64,000 bases of DNA from Pasteurella sp049670895 (GTDB lineage Bacteria > Pseudomonadota > Gammaproteobacteria > Enterobacterales > Pasteurellaceae), in the NCBI RefSeq assembly GCF_049670895.1, contig NZ_CP187170.1, one strand, 5' to 3'. Shown in pieces: positions 26,841-35,773 of this stretch. A program made the translations under genes and the position numbers. How positions within the stretch are numbered: position 1 is the stretch's first letter; each line of letters starts with the position of its first letter. The notes under the pieces are model-generated. The model was not told the DNA's origin. It saw only the letters and a program-made list of their open reading frames with translations, and did not search any database.

Positions 26841-28219
26841 ACAAAGGTTTCCTTCAAAGAATCAATCACATCTTCCATCTTCATACGACGTGATCCTTTC
26901 GCTAATACCACGATATGTTGATGTTGTTTTAATCGTTGTTCAATTATGGGTTTTACATAAGCACATAATGCGGCTTTATCTGTAAAATGTTGCCCTAAAC
27001 TTGCCTCAGAAATGACCGCACTTTCTGCCCCAAAAGAGAGCACTAAATCCAAGTTGGCTGCCCGTGCGTAATCCGCCACTTGCTGATGGCAAAGTTGACT
27101 ATTTTCGCCTAATTCTGCCATATCTCCAACAATTAAAATGCGGAATGCACAATATTGCTGCAAGACTCGAATGGCTGATTGTAGGGAATCCACATTGGCG
27201 TTGTAAGTATCATCAAGCAGTAATAAATGTTCATTAACATGAATCGGGAATAAACGGCCTTTCACTTGACTGCGCGTTTCTAAACCTTGTTTCACTTGCT
27301 CAAGGGTCGCCCCCACATTCATGGCTAATGCCGTTGCCGCTAAGGCATTGTTTACATTGTGTTCGCCTAAATAAGGTAACTGAATTTGAATACTGCCTTG
27401 TGGTGTATGTAACGCAAAGGTTGAGCCTGATTCATTAAATTGCACATTGTCGGCATAAAAATCTGCCTGTTTATCTTGATAAGCAAAATATTGCACCTTG
27501 CGTTGAGCAAGGTCTGCGGCCCATTTTTCTGAATAATCATGGGCTTTATTAATAATAGCGACCCCTGTTGACGGCAAACCACGATAAATCTCGCCCTTCG
27601 CTTGAGCCACGCCCTCAAGGCTACCAAACCCTTCTAAGTGAGCTGCTGCCACATTATTCACCAGTGCCACATTGGGTTGAGCCAAAGCGGTGGTATAAGC
27701 AATTTCACCTTGGTGATTTGCCCCTAATTCAATCACTGCAAATTGATGCTTGGGCGTTAAACGTAATAAGGTTAATGGCACACCAATATCATTATTAAAA
27801 TTGCCTTCCGTAAACAACACATTTTCAGAATCACCCGCACTTTTTTGTAAAATGCTGGCAGTCATTTCTTTCACCGTAGTTTTGCCTGAGGAACCTGTCA
27901 TTGCAACCGTTAAGGGATTGACCTGTTGTCTGACCCATTTAGCCAATTCCCCCAAAGCAAGACGCGTATCTTGCACCACCAATTGTGGCAGTGAAATTTG
28001 GGGATTGATCTTTTCCACCACTAACGCCACCGCCCCTTGTTGTTGTGCCTGTTCTAAATAGTGGTGAGCATCAAAATTTTCCCCTTTTAAGGCAAAAAAC
28101 AAACTGTTTTTGATCGTTTTTCGGGTATCGGTGCTGATGTCTTCAATCTCCACCCTAGGATCGCCTACGAGGTCGGCATGAAGAATTTGTGCAATTTGTT
28201 GTGTATTGAGTTTAAGCAT
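26834..28219 (-). CDS. murF: UDP-MurNAc-tripeptide--D-alanyl-D-alanine ligase
   Basis: Protein of 461 residues. MurF pattern: DTRKTIKNSLFFALKG near residue 32, ATP-binding MTGSSGKTTVKEM, ELGANHQGEI, LDDTYNANVDS and VGDMAELG. It adds D-Ala-D-Ala made by DdlB. Starts six bases after murE. Confidence 0.96.
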   Translation of the reverse strand: MLKLNTQQIAQILHADLVGDPRVEIEDISTDTRKTIKNSLFFALKGENFDAHHYLEQAQQQGAVALVVEKINPQISLPQLVVQDTRLALGELAKWVRQQVNPLTVAMTGSSGKTTVKEMTASILQKSAGDSENVLFTEGNFNNDIGVPLTLLRLTPKHQFAVIELGANHQGEIAYTTALAQPNVALVNNVAAAHLEGFGSLEGVAQAKGEIYRGLPSTGVAIINKAHDYSEKWAADLAQRKVQYFAYQDKQADFYADNVQFNESGSTFALHTPQGSIQIQLPYLGEHNVNNALAATALAMNVGATLEQVKQGLETRSQVKGRLFPIHVNEHLLLLDDTYNANVDSLQSAIRVLQQYCAFRILIVGDMAELGENSQLCHQQVADYARAANLDLVLSFGAESAVISEASLGQHFTDKAALCAYVKPIIEQRLKQHQHIVVLAKGSRRMKMEDVIDSLKETFVC

Positions 28220-28225
28220 AACGAC

Positions 28226-29695
28226 TCACATGTTAAACGTGTTTCTGACCACATCTTGATCAGAAAAATGGTGTTTTTCTTTTCCAATAATTTGATAGTC
28301 TTCATGACCTTTACCTGCGATTAAAATCACATCTTCAGGTTTCGCCTCAGCCATCGCAAAGGCAATGGCTTTCTCTCGATCATGCAAGACAGTCACGGCT
28401 TCAGGGGCACGAAAGCCCGTTAAGATATCTCGTATAATTTTGGTGGGAGATTCTGTGCGAGGATTATCATCAGTGACAATAACATAATCAGCCAACCGTT
28501 CGGCAATATGTGCCATTAAAGGACGTTTACCCGTATCACGATCACCGCCACAACCAAACACACAATACAGGTTGCCATGGCAATGCAAACGTGCCGCTTG
28601 TAAAGCTTTTTCAAGGGCATCTGGTGTATGAGCATAATCAACAATCGCCGTCGGTTTTCCCGCTTGTGTCAACATTTCCATTCTGCCACACACCCCTGTA
28701 AGACTTGAAACCGTCTGTAAAAGTTCAGTCAAGGAGTAGCCTAATGATAATAATGTCGCCAACACCAACAATAAGTTGCTCACATTAAATTCACCGATTA
28801 AGTGGCTTTGTAATTGCCCCTCTCCCCAGCTAGAAGCAAATTGAATGCTGGCACCTTGATGACTAAACTGCACGTGGGTTGCTTTTAACCATTTTGATTG
28901 TGTCGGTTGAAAGTTTGGATCACAGCTCACTGCAACGGCATGATCTAATTCCTCTAACCACATCGCCCCCACGGGATCATCTGCATTAATAATTTGCTGT
29001 TTTGGGGATAATGCGGTGAACAACCGTTTTTTAGCCGCCGCATAATTGTCCATCGTGAGGTGATAATCTAAATGATCACGGCTTAAATTCGTAAAAATAG
29101 CGGCATCAAATTTCAGTGCCTCAACACGATGTTGTACCAAGCCGTGAGAAGACACTTCAATCGCAGCAAAATCAGCCCCTTGTTCCACAAATTTTGCTAG
29201 TGAAGATTGAATTTCGAGTGCCGATCCTGTGGTATTACTGGCTTCTTTCACTTGCCCTAATAAGCCATTACCAATGGTGCCCATCACGGCACTGGTATGC
29301 CCTAAACGCTGAGTCCATTGTGCCAATAATTGTGAAATGGTGGTTTTTCCATTAGTGCCAGTTACCCCGACTAACGTCAATTTATCGGAAGGGTAATAAT
29401 AAAAATGATCGGCTATTTCTGATAAACGTTGTGCAAGCTGATAAAAATGAATAATCGGCACATTTTGACGCCACTCGATCTGTAAATGTTGTGCGGGATT
29501 ATCGGCTTCGGATAGTACTGCCGCCGCCCCCTTCTCAAGGGCTTGATCAATATACTGACGACCATCAACCTGATGCCCTTTTAATGCAACAAAAAGACAG
29601 CCTGGCTGTACAGCTCGGCTGTCTAAGATCATCTCCCTTAATTCAATAGGTTTTAGGGCAAGTTCTTGCCCCAAAAGTGCGGTCAATTTCTGCAT
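28226..29695 (-). CDS. murE: UDP-MurNAc-L-Ala-D-Glu--meso-diaminopimelate ligase
   Basis: Protein of 489 residues. It has DSRAVQPGCLFVALKG, ATP-binding VTGTNGKTTISQ, SSHGLVQHRVE and the DNPRTESP motif whose DNPR tetrad is diagnostic of meso-diaminopimelate specificity, as expected in a Gram-negative. Start only seven bases after the ftsI stop. An uptake signal lies close to the start. Confidence 0.96.
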   Translation of the reverse strand: MQKLTALLGQELALKPIELREMILDSRAVQPGCLFVALKGHQVDGRQYIDQALEKGAAAVLSEADNPAQHLQIEWRQNVPIIHFYQLAQRLSEIADHFYYYPSDKLTLVGVTGTNGKTTISQLLAQWTQRLGHTSAVMGTIGNGLLGQVKEASNTTGSALEIQSSLAKFVEQGADFAAIEVSSHGLVQHRVEALKFDAAIFTNLSRDHLDYHLTMDNYAAAKKRLFTALSPKQQIINADDPVGAMWLEELDHAVAVSCDPNFQPTQSKWLKATHVQFSHQGASIQFASSWGEGQLQSHLIGEFNVSNLLLVLATLLSLGYSLTELLQTVSSLTGVCGRMEMLTQAGKPTAIVDYAHTPDALEKALQAARLHCHGNLYCVFGCGGDRDTGKRPLMAHIAERLADYVIVTDDNPRTESPTKIIRDILTGFRAPEAVTVLHDREKAIAFAMAEAKPEDVILIAGKGHEDYQIIGKEKHHFSDQDVVRNTFNM

Positions 29696-29702
29696 AGTTT
29701 TC

Positions 29703-31508
29703 TTAATTTAGTTTTGTTTCATTATCTCGACTTAAGCGAACAACCCGTTTAGCCGTCTTATCTTGTGGCATCGCATCAGGTGGAACGTTATTTGCCCGCA
29801 AGGCATAGCCCATAATGCTGGAAAAGACGGGGGCTGAAATCGCACCACCATAATATTGCCCTGCTTTCGGATCATTAATTAATACAATCAAGGCATAACG
29901 CGGATCTGACACGGGGGCAACCCCTGCGGTATACGCAATGTATTTATCCACATAGCGACCATTTTCTAATTTTTTCGCAGTCCCTGTTTTAATTCCCACA
30001 CGATAACCTTCAACCATGGCACGTTTGTTTTTGATTGCCACTTTTTCCATCATATTCACCACTTCTCGTGTGATTTTTTCAGAAAAAACCCGTTGACCAA
30101 TCACAGGTGGATCGACTTTTGTAATGGATAACGGTCGATAAATACCAAAACTGCCTAGCGTTACATAAGCACGAGCAATTTGGAGTGGGGTCGCATTAAT
30201 CCCGTAGCCATAAGCCACGTTCGCACGTTCAATATCTGACCAACGTTTACGTTTCGCATTCAATAAGCCTGATTGCTCACCAATTAAGCCCAAATCCGTC
30301 GGTTTTCCTAACCCAGCACTCATGTAAGTGTCCATCAGTGCAGAAGGTGGCATACGTAATGCTAGACGGCTTACCCCTCGGTTACTGGAGTTTTCTAAAA
30401 TGCCATCTAAAGTTAATTGATCACGTGGGGCAACATCACGAATTTCATGTCCATTTAAGACTAAAGGTCCTGTATTAATCACTTCATTACGTTTCACGGC
30501 TCCCCGTTGAAGTGCGGTCAAAACCACAAAAGGTTTCACCGTCGAACCCGGCTCAAAAGTATCCGTAATGGCACGGTTACGCATTAACTCTGCTTTCGCC
30601 CCTACTCGATTATTCGGGTTATAAGAGGGGGCATTTGCCATGGCAAGTACTTCGCCAGTACGTACATCAACCAACACGGCAGTGCCTGATTCTGCTTTAT
30701 TTTCAGCCACAGCTTTTTTGATTTCACGATACACCATGGATTGTAATTTTTCATCAATACTCAAGGTGACATCTTGTGCATCATATTTTTTAATGTCCGT
30801 GATATTTTCCACAACATTACCGTATTTATCTTTACGATAAGTGCGAGAGCCTGACTTGCCAATCAACAACGCATTAAAACTTTTTTCGATTCCCTCAATA
30901 CCTTCTCCATCAATATTGGTATAGCCAATTAAATGGGCGGTTTCTTCTACTCGAGGATAAAAACGACGAGGTTCTGTTTTTAACGCCACCCCTTTGATTT
31001 TAAGTTGTCTCACATAATCAGCAACGGTAGGGGAAACTTGGCGAGATAAATAAACAAAACGTGCACGAGGATTTTTTTCAATCCGCTTTAACATCTCATG
31101 ATGGGAAATATCCAACACTTCAGACAACGCTTTCCAACGTTCTTTTTCTTTTAAGGAATTTTCCTCAAAAATAAATTTCGGATCAGCCACAATCGAATAC
31201 ATCGGCACACTCACCGACAAAAGTTGCCCATGGCGATCAAGAATTGCACCACGTACTGATTGAATTTCTTGTTTACGTAAGGAACGTTTATCCGCTTCTT
31301 CCATTAAGGAGTCGGAATTAACAATTTGCACATAAGCCGCTTTCGCAATTAACGCACTTAACCCCAAAAAAATAGAAAATAGTGCAATCCAATAACGAAA
31401 TTTAAGAAAGCTATGCTGATAAACCACTTTCGGTTTATTGGGTTTAATCGCTTCCGTCTTCGTTTTTTTCACTTTTTTGACTTTTTTTGCCGTATTAAAT
31501 TTAACCAT
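29703..31508 (-). CDS. ftsI: septal transpeptidase FtsI (PBP3)
   Basis: Protein of 601 residues. A basic cytoplasmic tail rich in Lys is followed by one membrane helix (about 36-56), the non-catalytic domain, and the transpeptidase domain with the serine motif STVK near residue 322, SSN and KTGT. It crosslinks septal peptidoglycan and is the target of aminopenicillins and cephalosporins. Ribosome site GAGGTGG. The residues often altered in resistant Haemophilus cannot be scored without an alignment. Confidence 0.96.
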   Translation of the reverse strand: MVKFNTAKKVKKVKKTKTEAIKPNKPKVVYQHSFLKFRYWIALFSIFLGLSALIAKAAYVQIVNSDSLMEEADKRSLRKQEIQSVRGAILDRHGQLLSVSVPMYSIVADPKFIFEENSLKEKERWKALSEVLDISHHEMLKRIEKNPRARFVYLSRQVSPTVADYVRQLKIKGVALKTEPRRFYPRVEETAHLIGYTNIDGEGIEGIEKSFNALLIGKSGSRTYRKDKYGNVVENITDIKKYDAQDVTLSIDEKLQSMVYREIKKAVAENKAESGTAVLVDVRTGEVLAMANAPSYNPNNRVGAKAELMRNRAITDTFEPGSTVKPFVVLTALQRGAVKRNEVINTGPLVLNGHEIRDVAPRDQLTLDGILENSSNRGVSRLALRMPPSALMDTYMSAGLGKPTDLGLIGEQSGLLNAKRKRWSDIERANVAYGYGINATPLQIARAYVTLGSFGIYRPLSITKVDPPVIGQRVFSEKITREVVNMMEKVAIKNKRAMVEGYRVGIKTGTAKKLENGRYVDKYIAYTAGVAPVSDPRYALIVLINDPKAGQYYGGAISAPVFSSIMGYALRANNVPPDAMPQDKTAKRVVRLSRDNETKLN

Positions 31509-31525
31509 TTTGCCACCTCAAAATG

Positions 31526-31843
31526 TTACTCGACAATTAACACTTCTTGCTCAGGTTGCACCGCTTTCATCCCTAATTGACGAGCGATTGCTTCAATACG
31601 CGTGTTATCACTTTGCGTTGCTTCTTCTAATTTCAAATTTAAATATTCATTTTCAAGGGCTTGATGGGCAATGAGTAATTGACCTTTTTCTGCCACTAAA
31701 ATTCGTGTTTGGTGGGTTACCCAAACCGTGCCTAATGCCGTCACAACAATGAAAAAAAGTAACGCCATGACGATCTTATTGGCATTAAATAAATCTTCTA
31801 AAATAATATGATGGAGTGGATAGCGATCATTGTTTTCTAGCAT
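31526..31843 (-). CDS. ftsL: cell division protein FtsL
   Basis: Protein of 105 residues: short cytoplasmic part, one membrane helix (about 24-42, IVMALLFFIVVTALGTVWV), then a heptad-rich coiled coil (about 50-92). It forms the FtsQLB complex. It overlaps the rsmH stop by seven bases. Confidence 0.92.
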   Translation of the reverse strand: MLENNDRYPLHHIILEDLFNANKIVMALLFFIVVTALGTVWVTHQTRILVAEKGQLLIAHQALENEYLNLKLEEATQSDNTRIEAIARQLGMKAVQPEQEVLIVE

Positions 31844-32808
31844 GGGATTTTCTCCGCAACTCGTAACACCGCACTGCGAGAACGTGGATTATGTGCCTGT
31901 TCTTCCTCACTTGGCATAATCGCTTTGCCGATCACTTTTAAGGTTTGTGTTTTTTTGATCTGATCTTCACGCAAAGGTAAACCTTTTGGTAAACGCTCAC
32001 CTTGGCTTTGCTTACGCATGAAATGTTTTACCATGCGATCTTCTAACGAATGGAAACTAATAATCGATAAACGCCCTTCAGGTGCGAGGACACTCACTGC
32101 CGATTGTAAAACACTTTCTAACTCATCTAATTCCGCATTAATAAAGATACGGATGGCTTGAAAACTCCGTGTAGCAGGATGTTTGTGTTTATCTTTAAAA
32201 GGAACGGATTGAGCAATTAACTCTGCTAATGCTAAGGTGCGAGTTAAGGGTTCCGTTCCATTTTGCAAGGCATGTTTGTTGTAATTGACAATGGCACTGG
32301 CAATACGTTTTGCAAAACGCTCTTCACCAAAAGTTTTTAACACCCACGCCAAATCTTGTTCAGACACCTGTTGTAACCATTGGCTAGCTGAAAGCCCTTG
32401 GGTGGTGTCCATTCGCATATCTAATGGCCCGTCTTTCATAAAGCTGAAACCTCGTTCAGCTTCATCAAGCTGGGGGGAAGAAACCCCTAAATCTAATAAA
32501 ATGCCATCAATTTTGCCCACTAAATCTAATTTTTCACAAATGGCGGGGATAGCAGAAAAACTATTATGCTCAATATGAAAACGAGGATCTTGGATAGTCT
32601 TTGCTTCTGCAATTGCTCGAGGATCACGATCAATGGCAATTAAACGCCCATTGTCGGCTAACTGAGAAAGGATTAAACGAGAATGTCCACCTCGTCCAAA
32701 TGTACCGTCGATATAAATACCTTTTTCTTTGAGGGCAAGTCCCTCAACCGCTTCGTGCAACAAAACGGTGATATGTTCAGGCGAAGAAAAAGTATTTTGC
32801 TTATTCAT
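31837..32808 (-). CDS. rsmH: 16S rRNA (cytosine(1402)-N(4))-methyltransferase
   Basis: Protein of 323 residues. SAM-binding DGTFGRGGHS near residue 37, DRDPRAIAEA, LLDLGVSSPQLDEAERGFSF and RSFQAIRIFINAEL. It methylates C1402 of 16S rRNA. The ATG at 32808 gives a protein that begins like the H. influenzae one (MNKQNTFSSPEH); further upstream in-frame ATGs lack ribosome sites. Confidence 0.94.
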   Translation of the reverse strand: MNKQNTFSSPEHITVLLHEAVEGLALKEKGIYIDGTFGRGGHSRLILSQLADNGRLIAIDRDPRAIAEAKTIQDPRFHIEHNSFSAIPAICEKLDLVGKIDGILLDLGVSSPQLDEAERGFSFMKDGPLDMRMDTTQGLSASQWLQQVSEQDLAWVLKTFGEERFAKRIASAIVNYNKHALQNGTEPLTRTLALAELIAQSVPFKDKHKHPATRSFQAIRIFINAELDELESVLQSAVSVLAPEGRLSIISFHSLEDRMVKHFMRKQSQGERLPKGLPLREDQIKKTQTLKVIGKAIMPSEEEQAHNPRSRSAVLRVAEKIPC

Positions 32809-32858
32809 AATCATTACCAATGGTACAAAGTAAAAAGGAAATAAATTTATAAGAATGA

Positions 32859-32886
32859 GATAAGGCGGTGCCAAGCACCGCTTATC
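32859..32886 (-). other. strong hairpin between mraZ and rsmH
   Basis: GATAAG-GCGGTGC / GCACCGC-TTATC with a three-base loop and one bulge, in the gap between mraZ and rsmH. On the minus strand no clear T tract follows. It may modulate how much of the mraZ transcript continues into the cluster. Confidence 0.5.
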
Positions 32887-32927
32887 TTTTGCTAGTGCTG
32901 CTGTTCTTTAGTCAGAAATCAATTTCT

Positions 32928-33386
32928 TTATAATGACAGCATTTTTAATTCATCAGATTGAGCAAATTCATCCGTTGCTGCTAACGCCATATCTTTTTCA
33001 ATTTGGGCATGCCATTCTGCCTCGCTCCAAATTTCAAATTTATTTAGTTGACCGACCAACATCAAACCTTTTTCTAACTTGGCGTGTTGTCGTAAAGGTG
33101 CACTAATTAAAATACGACCTGCACTATCTAATTCACATTCTGTGGCATACCCCATCATCACACGTTGTACACTACGCTGTTTTTGGTCAAAATTTGATAA
33201 TGCTAAAAGTTTTTGTTCGATGACTTCCCATTCTTTTAAAGGATAAAGTAATAAACAGGCTTGTCGAATATCCACCGTACAAACCATTTGCCCTTGACTG
33301 CTTTCCAAGATCTCAGCACGGTAACGTGTTGGAATCGCTACACGACCTTTTGAATCTAGATTGATGGCTGATGCTCCACGAAACAT
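32928..33386 (-). CDS. mraZ: transcriptional regulator MraZ
   Basis: Protein of 152 residues with two SpoVT/AbrB-like domains, each carrying the DxxxR motif (DSKGRVAIP near residue 12 and DSAGRILI near residue 88). First gene of the dcw cluster. MraZ represses its own promoter in E. coli by binding tandem TGGGN repeats, and such repeats are present just upstream here. Start has AAGGAA at the right distance. Confidence 0.95.
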   Translation of the reverse strand: MFRGASAINLDSKGRVAIPTRYRAEILESSQGQMVCTVDIRQACLLLYPLKEWEVIEQKLLALSNFDQKQRSVQRVMMGYATECELDSAGRILISAPLRQHAKLEKGLMLVGQLNKFEIWSEAEWHAQIEKDMALAATDEFAQSDELKMLSL

Positions 33387-33445
33387 TGGGCGATTCCTTA
33401 TTTAAGCTTAAATGATGACTCAATTTAGGAAGTTTTAACAATTTT

Positions 33446-33470
33446 TACCACAAAACCCCACATATCACCA
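33446..33470 (-). promoter_or_regulatory. MraZ operator: three TGGNN repeats, 10-base period
   Basis: Reading the minus strand: TGGTG-ATATG-TGGGG-TTTTG-TGGTA. Three TGGNN units separated by exactly five bases, as in the known E. coli MraZ operator. It lies just downstream of the predicted dcw promoter. Confidence 0.75.
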
Positions 33471-33480
33471 CTTTTTTCTA

Positions 33481-33509
33481 AGTTTAGTATTAGTTTGGTT
33501 AAGTTGCAA
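33481..33509 (-). promoter_or_regulatory. predicted dcw (mraZ) promoter
   Basis: TTGCAA (33509-33504), 17-base spacer, TAAACT (33486-33481) on the minus strand. Each hexamer matches consensus at four of six positions. The MraZ repeats start about ten bases downstream. Confidence 0.55.
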
Positions 33510-33605
33510 GCAATTTCAGGCTATATCAGCGTAAAGTTTTGTATATTTCCATCAGGAAAAAATATATCAAATGAAGTGAAATAAAAATCAACACCTCACC
33601 AATAA

Positions 33606-33636
33606 AAAAGCTCCCGATTTATTGTCGGGAGCTTTG
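33606..33636 (-). terminator. intrinsic terminator of the cstA-like gene
   Basis: Stem AAAGCTCCCGA / TCGGGAGCTTT with a short loop. On the minus strand it ends in CTTTTTTATT. Confidence 0.85.
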
Positions 33637-33659
33637 ATAACTGGGTGTTTTTTCAGTTT

Positions 33660-35201
33660 TTATTTGGCGACATCATCCACCAATGCATCAGGATCACTTT
33701 CACCTAATGGTTTAAGCATGGTGAAGAATAACAAGGTACAAAATGCGGTTAAACCTAAACCGAGATAAACAGAAAGTTGATAATCTAAATGAAAACCGAT
33801 TTTGTTGTAAGCTAGGTAAGTAAAACATACCGTGCTGATAAACATGGCTGGGATTGTACATACCCAATGGAATTTATGATAGCGATATAAATAGGCAGCG
33901 GCTGTCCATAACATCACCATCGCTGTGGTTTGGTTTGCCCAGCTGAAGTAACGCCATAATAAGCTGAAGTCGATTTTCGATACAATAAAGCCCAAGGCGA
34001 ATAATGGAATGGCGATCACTAAACGCTTAATCAGTGTTTTTTGCTCCAATTTGAAGAATTCCGCAATGATTAAACGTGCTGCACGGAAAGCTGTATCACC
34101 CGAGGTGATCGGTAACACAACCACACCAAGAATGGCAAACACGCCCCCAATTGCCCCAAGGAAATGGATAGATGAATCATAAACCACTTTTGATGGTGAA
34201 CCTGCATCAATAGCAACTTGTAGTGCCGTTGGATCTTCATAGAAACTTAACCCCACAGCACACCATACTAAGGCAATTACCCCTTCAGCAATCATCGCAC
34301 CGTAGAAAATAAAGCGACCTTCTTTTTCATTTTGTGCACAACGTGCCATTAATGGTGTTTGTGTCGCATGGAAACCAGACAATGCCCCGCAAGAAATCGT
34401 TAGGAACAATAATGGCCAAATTGGGACATCCCCTTTAGGTTGGAAATTTTCAAAGAATTTATCAATCTCTAATCCACCAACAGTACGGAAAAATTCAATG
34501 GGCTCAGCCGAGTTTAAATGGCTGCTGACTAAGCCATAAATCATCCCAAAGGTCATGAAAAGCAATAATGCACCAAATAATGGATAAATACGGCCGATAA
34601 TTTTATCAATAGGCAAGAGAGTGGCGATAATGTAGTAAACAAAGATAATGGTTGTCCAGATCACCAATACTGTTGAGGCATCATAACCAAATACGGTTGC
34701 GGCACTTCCTGCCGTTTCAACAACACCGAGGTTATCAACAGTAATTGTGCTTAATAATTTCGCTGGGCTTGCCACAAATACCACGCCCACTAACAGCAAT
34801 AACACGACGGCAAGTAAGTTAATAAATGATTTCACTTTTGTGCCTAAATAACGCCCTGCTAAAGCTGGCATGGAGGCACCACCGTTACGCACGCTTAACA
34901 TGCCACAAAAATAATCATGCACCGCCCCTGCAAAAATACAGCCAATAACAATCCAAAGCATGGCAACAGGACCATATAATGCACCAAGAATAGGACCGAA
35001 AATTGGACCAGTCCCCGCAATATTTAATAATTGAATCAACCAGATTTTTTTCGTTGACATAGGCATGTAGTCAACACCATCGTTCATGGTATAAGCAGGT
35101 GTCGTTTTCTTAGGATTGATCACAAAGATCTTTTCAACCACTCTACCATACACAAAATAGCCTAGTAGCAAAATCGCTATACAAAAAAAGAACCATAACA
35201 T
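33660..35201 (-). CDS. CstA-family carbon starvation transporter
   Basis: Protein of 513 residues with about 13-15 membrane segments. CstA family landmarks: LLNIAGTGPIFGPILGALYGP, GAVHDYFCGMLSVRNGG, LSGFHATQTPLMARC and SGDTAFRAARLIIAEF. E. coli CstA and BtsT are about 700 residues and take up peptides or pyruvate; this shorter form is common outside enterics, and its substrate is not certain. A CRP-like site lies about 140 bases upstream, fitting control by carbon supply. Ribosome site AAGGTG. Confidence 0.87.
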   Translation of the reverse strand: MLWFFFCIAILLLGYFVYGRVVEKIFVINPKKTTPAYTMNDGVDYMPMSTKKIWLIQLLNIAGTGPIFGPILGALYGPVAMLWIVIGCIFAGAVHDYFCGMLSVRNGGASMPALAGRYLGTKVKSFINLLAVVLLLLVGVVFVASPAKLLSTITVDNLGVVETAGSAATVFGYDASTVLVIWTTIIFVYYIIATLLPIDKIIGRIYPLFGALLLFMTFGMIYGLVSSHLNSAEPIEFFRTVGGLEIDKFFENFQPKGDVPIWPLLFLTISCGALSGFHATQTPLMARCAQNEKEGRFIFYGAMIAEGVIALVWCAVGLSFYEDPTALQVAIDAGSPSKVVYDSSIHFLGAIGGVFAILGVVVLPITSGDTAFRAARLIIAEFFKLEQKTLIKRLVIAIPLFALGFIVSKIDFSLLWRYFSWANQTTAMVMLWTAAAYLYRYHKFHWVCTIPAMFISTVCFTYLAYNKIGFHLDYQLSVYLGLGLTAFCTLLFFTMLKPLGESDPDALVDDVAK

Positions 35202-35337
35202 AATGAAGCACCTTAAATAAAAAAATTATGAGTTTTAATCACTTTTCCCACAAATAAAAAAGCCGCTTGGTATTGTATTTCAGTTGTAATAATTAAGTAA
35301 ACATACAGATCTCATAACATCACAAAATAGTGACAAC

Positions 35338-35357
35338 TTTGTGATAAGTATCACGCT
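35338..35357 (-). promoter_or_regulatory. CRP site upstream of cstA-like gene
   Basis: TGTGA-TAAGTA-TCACG at 35340-35355, nine of ten consensus bases. Could also affect the divergent zinc-ribbon gene at 35457. Confidence 0.65.
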
Positions 35358-35456
35358 TTAGCACTATATTTTTACTCACTGACTAGGATAAAATCGGCAA
35401 AATATCACCGCACTTTTATCACTCAAATACACATCACCAAAATATGGAAGAGAAAA

Positions 35457-35690
35457 ATGGCTTTACATCGTTGCCCTGAATGTCGACAAAAAATCAGCGA
35501 TAGTGCAATATCTTGCCCCCATTGTGGCTTTTCATTCAAAGAAGCGGATTTAGAAAGGTATCGGCAAAAGTTGGAAGAACGTTGGCGACATAACCAAGAA
35601 ATCAATAAACAAAGTGCCAAATTGCACTTGGTGTGGTTGGTGGTTTTTATATTGGTGATTGGGATCGCAAGTGTGATCGTGAATGGTTAA
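35457..35690 (+). CDS. small zinc-ribbon membrane protein
   Basis: Protein of 77 residues. An N-terminal zinc ribbon has CPEC at 6-9 and CPHC at 20-23, then a charged helix rich in Arg, Glu and Gln, then one membrane helix at about 57-74 (VWLVVFILVIGIASVIV). GGAAGAG is well placed upstream. Function unknown. An uptake signal overlaps its stop codon. Confidence 0.75.
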   Translation: MALHRCPECRQKISDSAISCPHCGFSFKEADLERYRQKLEERWRHNQEINKQSAKLHLVWLVVFILVIGIASVIVNG

Positions 35691-35718
35691 AAGTGCGGTC
35701 TATTTTGGACATATTTTG

Positions 35719-35752
35719 AAAAAGCGAATCTGCCGTAAAAGATTCGCTTTTC
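35719..35752. terminator. bidirectional terminator between zinc-ribbon gene and artM
   Basis: Stem AAAAGCGAATC / GATTCGCTTTTC with an about 10-base loop; runs of T on either strand between convergent genes. Confidence 0.75.
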
Positions 35753-35773
35753 CCTATTTATCACATTTCGTGC

